Shown: piece by piece, positions 6,460-13,377 of the stretch
How the letters are laid out: each line of letters starts with the position of its first letter
How positions within the stretch are numbered: the stretch's first letter is position 1
IMG/VR virus record: IMGVR_UViG_3300048625_000195
Location: 1-33,375 of that record
Source of the DNA: a virus
Direction: 5' to 3' (one strand)
DNA length: 33,375 nucleotides
Program-made: the position numbers and the translations under genes
Notes under the pieces: generated by a model
What the model was told of the DNA's origin: nothing
Seen by the model: the letters and a program-made list of their open reading frames with translations, nothing else
The model's database searches: none

Positions 6460-6850
6460 ATGTGTTGTTAATGAGCCTGTCAAGCTTCAGCTTCAACTGA
6501 TAAACCTCTTCTTCAAGAGTATCAGCCTGGTCCTCTAGCTCTCTTACACGCTGCCTTAGGTTCGCGCTTTCCTTTCTTTCATCAAGAAGGTCTTTTTCAA
6601 GCTCATTGATGGTTTCTCTAAGCTTCGTTGCCTGAGCTTCCAACTGCGCAATCATGCCCTCATACAGAGTTTTAGCTCTATCTAATACCAGACCATCTAG
6701 CTTCTCTTTTTCGATAGCTATAGTCTGAGTAGTCTGTCCTTCCAGTCTTTTGTTTGTGCTTCTATTCTGGAAGAACAATAGTACGGAACCACCGAGAGCA
6801 ATCAGAGCAATAATGATTGGTCCAAAGAATGTCAATAGGTTAGCTTCCAT
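6458..6850 (-). CDS. Single-TM coiled-coil protein, holin-like
   Basis: The 130-aa protein has one N-terminal membrane segment (about residues 8-28) and then a long charged coiled coil to the C-terminus (repeated Leu/Glu/Lys heptads, about 55-128). ATG 6850 is chosen because GGAG lies 9 nt upstream; the Met two codons earlier is too close to it. The gene overlaps the upstream membrane gene by 11 nt, so translation is coupled. One-TM proteins with cytoplasmic coiled coils are found in phage lysis cassettes as holins or holin partners. No homology-level evidence is available, so this is a context-based call. Confidence 0.6.
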   Translation of the reverse strand: MEANLLTFFGPIIIALIALGGSVLLFFQNRSTNKRLEGQTTQTIAIEKEKLDGLVLDRAKTLYEGMIAQLEAQATKLRETINELEKDLLDERKESANLRQRVRELEDQADTLEEEVYQLKLKLDRLINNT

Positions 6851-7283
6851 CTTCATTTTCTCCGATCTCAGACATAGGATTGTGTGGTTCAGCCCATGTT
6901 GAGATCAGATAAATCAATGCCGCAAAAAGCATATAGATTGATGCGGACACAAATCCTCTTTGTGATTCCGCAAAGAAAGTCTGCAAAGCTATACCTGCTG
7001 ACCAACTTAGTGAAATCGACATCCCAATCATGAATGCAATAAGTTGTAGACGCTTCCAGAAAGCTGCTGCTAGAAAGATTGTTCCTCCTAGTGTCCAAAT
7101 GGCTCCCCATATATGGATATCAAAGATGTTTGTTAACACCTGTAGATTAAGCTGCGAGGAATTAGTAGTAATTCCAAGTAGATAACTGATTCCAATTACG
7201 ATAAAGATAAATCCAAACCAGAGACAGGCTGCACCTCTTTTTCCTAGAAAGGTTGTTGCCTTTCTGTAACTTTTATTAATCAT
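6840..7283 (-). CDS. Four-TM membrane protein, holin candidate
   Basis: The 147-aa protein has a basic N-terminus and four hydrophobic segments (about residues 18-38, 55-75, 82-102 and 112-130), and ends in an acidic tail. This matches the four-TM proteins that actinophages encode near the end of the tail genes and use as holins. It is the first gene of a two-gene unit after the tail operon terminator at 7341-7387. A CCGATAA motif lies about 45 bp upstream. ATG 7283 is preceded by GAGGAGG at a long spacing. No endolysin gene accompanies it, which is unusual for a lysis cassette. Confidence 0.6.
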   Translation of the reverse strand: MINKSYRKATTFLGKRGAACLWFGFIFIVIGISYLLGITTNSSQLNLQVLTNIFDIHIWGAIWTLGGTIFLAAAFWKRLQLIAFMIGMSISLSWSAGIALQTFFAESQRGFVSASIYMLFAALIYLISTWAEPHNPMSEIGENEDGS

Positions 7284-7322
7284 TTGACATACGCCTCCTC
7301 AGGTTGTATGTTTCTATTTTTA

Positions 7323-7338
7323 TTTATCGGCTGATAAA
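7323..7338 (-). promoter_or_regulatory. CCGATAAA motif in an inverted repeat
   Basis: TTTATC (7323-7328) and GATAAA (7333-7338) form an inverted repeat. The minus strand reads CCGATAAA, matching the motif seen before other minus-strand transcripts. It lies between the tail terminator and the two membrane genes. Confidence 0.5.
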
Positions 7339-7340
7339 GT

Positions 7341-7387
7341 AATAGCCCTGCCAGGACACTGTATGTGCCAAATCTAGCAGGGCTATT
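7341..7387 (-). terminator. Terminator hairpin at the end of the tail operon
   Basis: A perfect 11-bp stem (AATAGCCCTGC at 7341-7351 with GCAGGGCTATT at 7377-7387) lies 8 bp after the stop of the peptidoglycan-binding gene. A weak T-rich stretch follows on the minus strand. Confidence 0.7.
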
Positions 7388-7394
7388 AGTAGGC

Positions 7395-7694
7395 TTACTT
7401 AATTCGAGCTAGGAATTCTGCATCAACGGAACCAGCTTCAAGAGAAAGAATTCTACGAAGGTAATTAACTTTTGCTTCAGTTTCCTCATTGAAGTGTCCA
7501 CTAGGCTCAACACCTAGCTTACGCTGCAAGGCTGTAACGTCTTCTCCACGATCTCCACGCTTAAGCTCACGTGATCCTAGAACTGAATTCTTAGGTGCCT
7601 CAGCAGGCTCATAGTCGGCTGACTTAGCATCTGATGGATTAGCGTGACCATCTGCCTTGAGCACTACAGGCTTCTTCTCATTCTTTTCTGTCAT
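7395..7694 (-). CDS. Small peptidoglycan-binding-domain protein
   Basis: The 99-aa protein has a charged, low-complexity first half and a C-terminal PG_binding_1-type domain (about residues 45-95). The signature is L-K-R-G-D-R-G-E-D-V-T-A-L-Q-R-K-L-G followed by G-H-F-N-E-E-T-E-A-K-V. This module binds cell-wall peptidoglycan and is normally attached to an endolysin catalytic domain. None is present here or in the neighbouring genes. ATG 7694 has GAGG 7 nt upstream; a TTG two codons earlier is less likely. It may be a virion tail-tip wall-binding subunit or the binding chain of a two-part lysin. Confidence 0.8.
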   Translation of the reverse strand: MTEKNEKKPVVLKADGHANPSDAKSADYEPAEAPKNSVLGSRELKRGDRGEDVTALQRKLGVEPSGHFNEETEAKVNYLRRILSLEAGSVDAEFLARIK

Positions 7695-7696
7695 AA

Positions 7697-7978
7697 TCAA
7701 ACCTCTTCTTCTGGTTCTACTACTATTGGGATTTGGGCTGTAAATGAAATGGTGCCATACTCTTGGTCTAGGATTTCAGATTCATCAAACTTATCAGCGA
7801 AGTATTCCGCTGCTGCTTTTAAAAAGATTTCATACAGATCTGTGTATACTTGAGGACTATCACCCAAGTTCAGTTCTGAAAGTGTAATCTTGAATCCTGG
7901 ATAGAAAATGTTGTTATCAAAGTATTCTTTTGTCCATGCATTCACAGGAATGCTATTTGCTGGAACTACAATTGCCAT
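7697..7978 (-). CDS. Conserved-looking small tail-operon protein
   Basis: The 93-aa acidic protein starts at ATG 7978 after AAGGAG. It has no motif I recognise. The N-terminus is hydrophobic and extended, the middle looks helical (about residues 40-65), and the C-terminus ends in a Glu run. It sits between a minor tail protein and the peptidoglycan-binding protein, with short spacers on both sides (2 and 15 bp), so it belongs to the tail operon and may be a tail-tip or chaperone subunit. Confidence 0.6.
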   Translation of the reverse strand: MAIVVPANSIPVNAWTKEYFDNNIFYPGFKITLSELNLGDSPQVYTDLYEIFLKAAAEYFADKFDESEILDQEYGTISFTAQIPIVVEPEEEV

Positions 7979-7993
7979 TTAATTCTCCTTAAA

Positions 7994-8527
7994 TTAGAGT
8001 GCGCCATTCTTTACAGCAGTCCACTGAATAACAGTGCTGTAAGTTGATGAGGTTCCTGTAGCAAAAGCCTGAAATCCTGTAGCAGATACGTTAATTGCTC
8101 GAATAATCCATCCTGACGAGCCACCAGGAGCACCCTGGAATCCGACATGCACTACAGGTGAGGCATCAAAAGCAACAGGAAAGTTTACGTTTAACGATGC
8201 ACTAGTAGCTGCAACTGTCACAGCAAATGCATTAGTTCCTGACTGGATTCTAGGTCTTAGTGTTACAGAAATAGATGTCATTACTACCCAAGTATTTCCC
8301 CACTTCTGAAGTCCTACTCTATCTCCTACAATCGGATAATAATTACCTGCACATGCGTAAGAGGCTGCTGTATCTTCTCCATCAAGAATGACAGAAACCT
8401 TTCCACCAGCAGCTACAGCAGAAACAGTACCCAGTCGCCTTTCAGGATTCTGTGTGTAATTAGGTCTAGTATTTGCTCTATTCTTCTGCAATGCATTCGC
8501 AAGCTTCTTAGCACTTGTCTTCAACAT
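7994..8527 (-). CDS. Minor tail protein, beta-rich (H-type-lectin-like end)
   Basis: The 177-aa protein has a basic N-terminal helix and a small barrel-like middle (V-S-A-V-A-A-G-G-K-V-S-V-I-L-D-G, about residues 35-80). Its C-terminal beta sandwich ends in a pattern like phage H-type lectin or receptor-binding tips (W-I-I-R-A-I-N, then Q-W-T-A-V). Its ATG overlaps the stop of the upstream tail gene as TAATG, indicating coupled translation with an otherwise weak ribosome site. A host-binding role at the tail tip is likely but inferred from position and composition. Confidence 0.65.
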   Translation of the reverse strand: MLKTSAKKLANALQKNRANTRPNYTQNPERRLGTVSAVAAGGKVSVILDGEDTAASYACAGNYYPIVGDRVGLQKWGNTWVVMTSISVTLRPRIQSGTNAFAVTVAATSASLNVNFPVAFDASPVVHVGFQGAPGGSSGWIIRAINVSATGFQAFATGTSSTYSTVIQWTAVKNGAL

Positions 8528-9672
8528 TAGAAGGTCACCAACTTCCTTGCTCTATGAGTCATGTTGTCTCCTACGGACAATGAAATACGATATTCAGTCT
8601 CGCTATAAATATCTGATACTTCCAAATCATTGTATGTAATTCCAAGCATGGTATTTTCTCCATGCAAAGGAACTAGAGCTGTTTGGAATTCAAATACTTC
8701 ATAAATCTGAGACTGATCAATAAGTACCTGATAAGCTTTTGTATTAGCCTGATCTAGAGTAGTTACATCTTCATTATCAGTAACAGGCAATACAATATCC
8801 TCACCACGACTTACTGTTGATGTAGGAGATTCAGGATTATCGTTTCTTGCAATGCCGACAATTGCTGGTCTATCTGGCTGAGAAACTACTACGTTAACAA
8901 CGTTAGGAATTTCTGAAATATCCAAAGTAAGGTTTGCACCTTGAGCAATAACAGAAGAGTCATCAGTAACATAACCTACTTCAACTACTCTGTCACCAGG
9001 AGCAACATAAGGACTTGAAACAGCAATACCGTTATCATCAAAATAAAGGCTTTTGTAATTGATCATGCCTAGCAGGTTGTTGATTGTTGCAATGTATTCT
9101 GAGCCTGGATCATAAGACCTTTCAGCCTGCACTAGATCGTTAGTAACATCAGGGTTGTCATAGATGTCATGAGACAAGCCAGCATCGACAATCAATCCTC
9201 GTACTACCTCGATAGGATCACTTCCTACAGGAACGACAAATCTAGTCAGGTGCTTCTTACGCTTAAGGATTTGTGTTTGATCGTAGCCTTCAACATTTCT
9301 CGTAGTAAGCTTGTTATTTACTGTTCTAGTAGCTGAAGAAAGCACATACACACCTAGCGGAAAGCTCAACCAAGCACTTCTATAAGGGCTGAAGATTTCA
9401 TAATAAACTTTGATTCTGTCAGATAGGAAATCGATAAGCTCAAAGTTTCCTATCTCAGCAATACCAAAAGAACACCTACGCTTGATATCAGAAAAGAAGT
9501 TGTAATCAATACTTCCTCCATCCTGCACACAATTAAGGAATCCTTTTGTTCCTCCGTTAGCGTTAAGTAGCTCATATCTGAATCTTGCTGTTACTTGAGA
9601 CGCCTGAACTAGGGCAACAATCTCAGGAGTGTAGGCAGCCGAATTAAGCGTTACTACGGGAAACGTTGCCAT
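8527..9672 (-). CDS. Minor tail protein (tail-tip/baseplate component)
   Basis: The 381-aa beta-rich protein begins MATFPVVTLNSAAYTPEIVALV. It includes a domain with short strands and a conserved-looking Y-D-Q-T-Q-I-L-K-R-K-K segment near residue 130. It resembles actinophage minor tail proteins that follow the large tail protein, possibly of the DUF5047 type. AGGAGG lies 6 nt before ATG 9672. The gene start overlaps the end of the preceding gene by 29 nt in another frame, so the two are closely coupled. Confidence 0.65.
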   Translation of the reverse strand: MATFPVVTLNSAAYTPEIVALVQASQVTARFRYELLNANGGTKGFLNCVQDGGSIDYNFFSDIKRRCSFGIAEIGNFELIDFLSDRIKVYYEIFSPYRSAWLSFPLGVYVLSSATRTVNNKLTTRNVEGYDQTQILKRKKHLTRFVVPVGSDPIEVVRGLIVDAGLSHDIYDNPDVTNDLVQAERSYDPGSEYIATINNLLGMINYKSLYFDDNGIAVSSPYVAPGDRVVEVGYVTDDSSVIAQGANLTLDISEIPNVVNVVVSQPDRPAIVGIARNDNPESPTSTVSRGEDIVLPVTDNEDVTTLDQANTKAYQVLIDQSQIYEVFEFQTALVPLHGENTMLGITYNDLEVSDIYSETEYRISLSVGDNMTHRARKLVTF

Positions 9673-10003
9673 CTGTACCTCCTGTATTAGTTAGTGGCTC
9701 AGAATCGCTCTCAGGGCTTGCAACAGGTGCTTCTGTAAGAGGATCTGGCTCATTAGAAATGACAATAATCTCAGGATTGGCAGGATCACCTATAACAATT
9801 ACTGTATCTGTATTGTCTGTAGGCATATCCTCATTAGGGTTACCTGGATTGTCTGGAATAGTTGGAGGTGTTGCAGGTCCAGTATCAGGAGGAACATCAG
9901 GGTTCTCATCCTTTTTCTTTTTGTTCTTAGCTCTTTCAGCTTCAATAGCCTCAAGCTCTTCGATAGTTAGTTCACCATCAGCGTTGTTCTTCTTCTTTGC
10001 CAT
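9644..10003 (-). CDS. Low-complexity Pro/Asp-rich tail-operon protein
   Basis: The 119-aa protein has a Lys/Glu-rich helix in the first 40 residues. A Pro/Asn/Asp/Thr-rich disordered stretch follows, with a short hydrophobic patch (T-V-I-V-I-G) near residue 75. ATG 10003 is chosen because GAAGGA lies at proper spacing; a Met two codons earlier overlaps that site. It follows two 30-bp dispersed elements, one of them held in a hairpin, which may set its expression. I do not recognise a family. It may be a linker or decoration protein. Confidence 0.6.
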   Translation of the reverse strand: MAKKKNNADGELTIEELEAIEAERAKNKKKKDENPDVPPDTGPATPPTIPDNPGNPNEDMPTDNTDTVIVIGDPANPEIIVISNEPDPLTEAPVASPESDSEPLTNTGGTDGNVSRSNA

Positions 10004-10022
10004 TTTCATTCCTTCTCTCAAA

Positions 10023-10052
10023 AGTTAGCGGCACTAACAACAGTAATCCTAG
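10023..10052 (-). repeat. 30-bp dispersed element, copy 5
   Basis: A consensus copy in minus orientation between the large minor tail gene and the 119-aa gene, 20 bp upstream of the latter's start. Confidence 0.9.
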
Positions 10053-10055
10053 ATA

Positions 10056-10116
10056 AGAGTGTGTACCAAGATCAAAAGTTAGCGGAACTAACAACAGTAA
10101 TCCTAGTACACACTCT
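10056..10116. other. 11-bp inverted repeat enclosing a dispersed element
   Basis: AGAGTGTGTAC (10056-10066) and GTACACACTCT (10106-10116) are perfect complements. They place copy 6 of the 30-bp element in the loop of a possible hairpin just after the minor tail gene stop. No U-tract follows, so it is not a classical terminator. Confidence 0.65.
10077..10106 (-). repeat. 30-bp dispersed element, copy 6
   Basis: Minus orientation with one loop change, so the plus strand reads GTTAGCGGAACTAAC. It lies 54 bp from copy 5 centre to centre, in tandem. Confidence 0.9.
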
Positions 10117-10125
10117 CTATCGTCT

Positions 10126-13100
10126 TTAAGGCTGCAATCCGTAGACACCAACACTGAAGCTAGCTGCCTGTCCATATTTCTCATCAGAGATCTTAACGTT
10201 AAGCAGTCCCTTTACTCTTCTACCTCTACCATCACGGAAGATAATAAGAGCCTTAGTTCTATCTAGTCTCTTCAAAGCTTCAATACTTTCACCTGTAGGC
10301 AATTGCACATTAGCGTTGATAGTTCTAGCTGAGGTTTCAGAGAAATAAACCTGTCCATATTCTCTACCGTTGAATTGCTGGATAGTAGCTTGCTTATCAA
10401 ATCCATCATCTCTACCCTGACCATCGTATTCAAAGTGATAGATAGTTCCAACAGGATCATTGATAAGGTGCATCCAAATACGGTAAAGCTTGATTTCAGC
10501 TTCTACTTCAGCAGAATAATCAGACTGTAGTAGATTTCCTTCTTCCATCTTCCAGTTATACATTCTGTATAGACGTGGAGTTTCAGACGCAATTTCATAA
10601 TCCAGGAATTCGATAGTTGCATCACTGAAATCAGTAATCTTCTGAACCATCCAAGTAGAGTCAGTTGAGTCAGCAGTCTGCCAAGTCTCACCTTCATCCT
10701 CAGAATATTCAACTTCAATGTAAGGACCATCAATTTCCTTGAATCCTTCAATATAGCCAAGGTTTGTACTTGACTGGTAAAGGCTAACTGCATCGATGTA
10801 ATATGCTTCGTAATCTGTGATCTGATCGACTTCAATACGAATAGTTGCATACTTGATTGCTGCGTTATCAGGAACATTAATAGTGTTACTCATCTTCAAC
10901 CACTGACCAGGAACAGCAAAGCCCTGATAAGCATAGTAACCGTTGATGTAGTTCTTATCGTTGTCGTAGACATCCACAAGGAATCCAACAGCACGGTTAG
11001 CTGAGTTAACACCTGAAGTTGAACTAGCTCCTAGAAGAGCTGCATGAACTGTATAAGTAAGGGTTGAATCAAACTCATAGTATTCATAATCTCTCAAGGT
11101 TGCTCGTACAGTAGAGCGATCAGGACGCAATACAATAGATACAGTAAGAACATCAGTCAGTGAGTTAGCACAAGTAATTGTTCTACCTGTAAGGCTCAAT
11201 GCTGTAGTTGATCCTGTATTGTACTTACGACTAAATACACCTGCTGCAACTTCTGATGCTGTGTTAGCAGTAGTTGATAGTAGAATATCGTTGTTTCCAC
11301 CTAGGTTAGATGTAAATGATGTAGCTACGGTAGCGGCTGCTCTACGTCCCCATGCTGACTGAATTACAGGAGCATTATGAGGAACGTTAGATGTAGGTAC
11401 GGTAAATACTGTTCCTGTCTGCACTGAAGAAACTGTAATAGAATCTACAGGAGTAGTAGGATCAATACCTGTCCATACTTCAAGTGAGATAGCGTGCTTA
11501 CCTGTTGCAGAAGCAGTAAAGGTAAGTGTTGCAGGCTCAGAGCTAGCGAATTTACCGAAAGCATAAATTCTGTGTGCTGTTCCTGAAGCTGTTGTGTTAA
11601 GCAAAGTCCAACCACCAGGAGTAGTTACTGTAGTAGTTCCCTGAGTTGTAATTTGCACAACCATATAGTCACCATCAACAGTGTCACCTTTAGATACTGA
11701 AATTGAAGTAGTGTTTGAGAAGTTAGGTTCAACATCTCGCTTAATCAAAGTATCAACAGTAGCAATTTTCAGCATGTTGTCACCCTGATAAGAATCTTCA
11801 ATATCTCCTGTTTCTGCTTCTACGTTTACTACACTTACAGTAGCTTCCTTAGAGTTAACTTCAGCAGCAACAGCAGTCCAGTGTGAGGCACCTTCAAAGG
11901 TTGAATCTCCATAGGTCAATAGGTTTACAGAATCGCCTGTAGCGAATCCACCTCTAGACCATGCTGGTAGAGGCTCTGCATAAGCAGCCTGAGCCTGTAG
12001 CTGAAGAGCATCGATGTAATGCCAACCATTAGCCTGTGAGCTGTTTACACTGATGAATGGTTTAGCAAATGCGGCAGTAGCAGGAGCCTGAGTATTGATA
12101 TAGACCGGTTTCCACACACCAGCAATTTCCATGAAGTTAGCACCGAATGCATCAGAACCTACTTGCACACCAGACGAATTGAACCATCTAATTCCAGCCT
12201 GAACATTAACAAGTGTGTCACCTGTATATGCTCTTGCATTGAATCCAAAGGTGTAGTAGATATTCTGAGTAACAGGAACTAGAGAAACAGCAAATGCTTT
12301 CATGAATCCTGGACCACTTGAAGTAACCTTCATAAGAAGGCTTCTATCTCCTGCTAGCGCCTGATACAGATCTCCTGTACCAATAGTAGCGTTGAACAGA
12401 TCATTCCAAGCAGCAGGCATTCCTTCAGCAGCATCATTAGATAGTAGGTTAAGGTTTGACTTAGCTACTAGTCTTACTCGTGCCTGAGAATCTTCTTCGA
12501 TAGCTACGAATTCAGGCTGAGCAGGACGACCAATAGCAATAGTAAAGCTAGCCTCATCCCAATCAGATACAGGAGCATCACCATTATAATTCCACTGCTG
12601 GTAAGCTCTCATCTTTACGGTATAATCACCATCTTCAAGTGAGATAGGAATACCGTAAGAAGGTGAAGGTAGAGTTACCTTTTCAGCAGAATGAATTAGG
12701 TTTCCACCGTTATCATAAAGTTCTACATCAACAGCATCCAGAGGCATTTTATCGTCTGAATAGTTGAAGGTAATGATAGGGCTTGTAGTTTCTCCAATTG
12801 TGCCAGGATCATTAATAGTAATGACAGGCTTTTCATCATAAGAAACTTCAATCCATGCCTTGCTGATAAAGATGTGAGTAGTAGCAACATCGTAAAATTC
12901 AATAACCAAGAATCCTAGATCAGCCTGAGTAATAGATCCATCACCATAATATTTACCGTTAGACATTGTTGTCTTTTCGATTTCATTGTAAATATTAGTG
13001 TAGGAAGTAGTAACCTTCTTCTGACCTGATGTGAATGGTCGGTTAGTTCCAAGAGGATTACCACCACGAATGTTCTGGATCATAATACGGAAATACTGTT

Positions 13101-13362
13101 CTGATCCTGCACCTGATGCAAGGTCAGTCTTAGCACGCATTACCGCACGCATGTACTCTACTTTAGCTCCACCAGGAAGCTGACCTGAAGCTACACGAGT
13201 TTTCCAGGATGCACCGTTAGTGCCTGAGTAGTTTGTAGATAGTTTAATATACGTCGCATCTGAACCATCAGAAAGGGCAACTGGACCACTTGTTCCTACT
13301 GTGGTCCAGCTACCTCTTCCATAGTTATAGAATGCAGACGGATTGAGTGTCAATACGCCCAT
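10126..13362 (-). CDS. Large minor tail protein with carbohydrate-binding-like domains
   Basis: The 1078-aa protein is built of repeated beta-sandwich units. An N-terminal domain (about residues 1-175) is followed by an Ig/fibronectin-like unit (about 175-280). Two or three carbohydrate-binding-like domains come next, marked by S-N-L-N-L-L, Y-I-D-A-L-Q-L and Y-I-D-A-V-S-L strands. The C-terminal region (about 950-1078) is conserved-looking and ends just before a hairpin. Its size and its place directly after the tape measure gene fit a central tail-tip or receptor-recognition protein of siphoviruses. AAGGA precedes ATG 13362. Confidence 0.8.
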   Translation of the reverse strand: MGVLTLNPSAFYNYGRGSWTTVGTSGPVALSDGSDATYIKLSTNYSGTNGASWKTRVASGQLPGGAKVEYMRAVMRAKTDLASGAGSEQYFRIMIQNIRGGNPLGTNRPFTSGQKKVTTSYTNIYNEIEKTTMSNGKYYGDGSITQADLGFLVIEFYDVATTHIFISKAWIEVSYDEKPVITINDPGTIGETTSPIITFNYSDDKMPLDAVDVELYDNGGNLIHSAEKVTLPSPSYGIPISLEDGDYTVKMRAYQQWNYNGDAPVSDWDEASFTIAIGRPAQPEFVAIEEDSQARVRLVAKSNLNLLSNDAAEGMPAAWNDLFNATIGTGDLYQALAGDRSLLMKVTSSGPGFMKAFAVSLVPVTQNIYYTFGFNARAYTGDTLVNVQAGIRWFNSSGVQVGSDAFGANFMEIAGVWKPVYINTQAPATAAFAKPFISVNSSQANGWHYIDALQLQAQAAYAEPLPAWSRGGFATGDSVNLLTYGDSTFEGASHWTAVAAEVNSKEATVSVVNVEAETGDIEDSYQGDNMLKIATVDTLIKRDVEPNFSNTTSISVSKGDTVDGDYMVVQITTQGTTTVTTPGGWTLLNTTASGTAHRIYAFGKFASSEPATLTFTASATGKHAISLEVWTGIDPTTPVDSITVSSVQTGTVFTVPTSNVPHNAPVIQSAWGRRAAATVATSFTSNLGGNNDILLSTTANTASEVAAGVFSRKYNTGSTTALSLTGRTITCANSLTDVLTVSIVLRPDRSTVRATLRDYEYYEFDSTLTYTVHAALLGASSTSGVNSANRAVGFLVDVYDNDKNYINGYYAYQGFAVPGQWLKMSNTINVPDNAAIKYATIRIEVDQITDYEAYYIDAVSLYQSSTNLGYIEGFKEIDGPYIEVEYSEDEGETWQTADSTDSTWMVQKITDFSDATIEFLDYEIASETPRLYRMYNWKMEEGNLLQSDYSAEVEAEIKLYRIWMHLINDPVGTIYHFEYDGQGRDDGFDKQATIQQFNGREYGQVYFSETSARTINANVQLPTGESIEALKRLDRTKALIIFRDGRGRRVKGLLNVKISDEKYGQAASFSVGVYGLQP

Positions 13363-13377
13363 TCTTTCATTCCTTCC

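Noticed and set aside
9666-10028. 120-aa plus-strand frame rich in Ser/Val/Gly
   Set aside because: It is the mirror of a Pro/Asp/Asn-rich low-complexity gene, so the open frame is a composition artefact.
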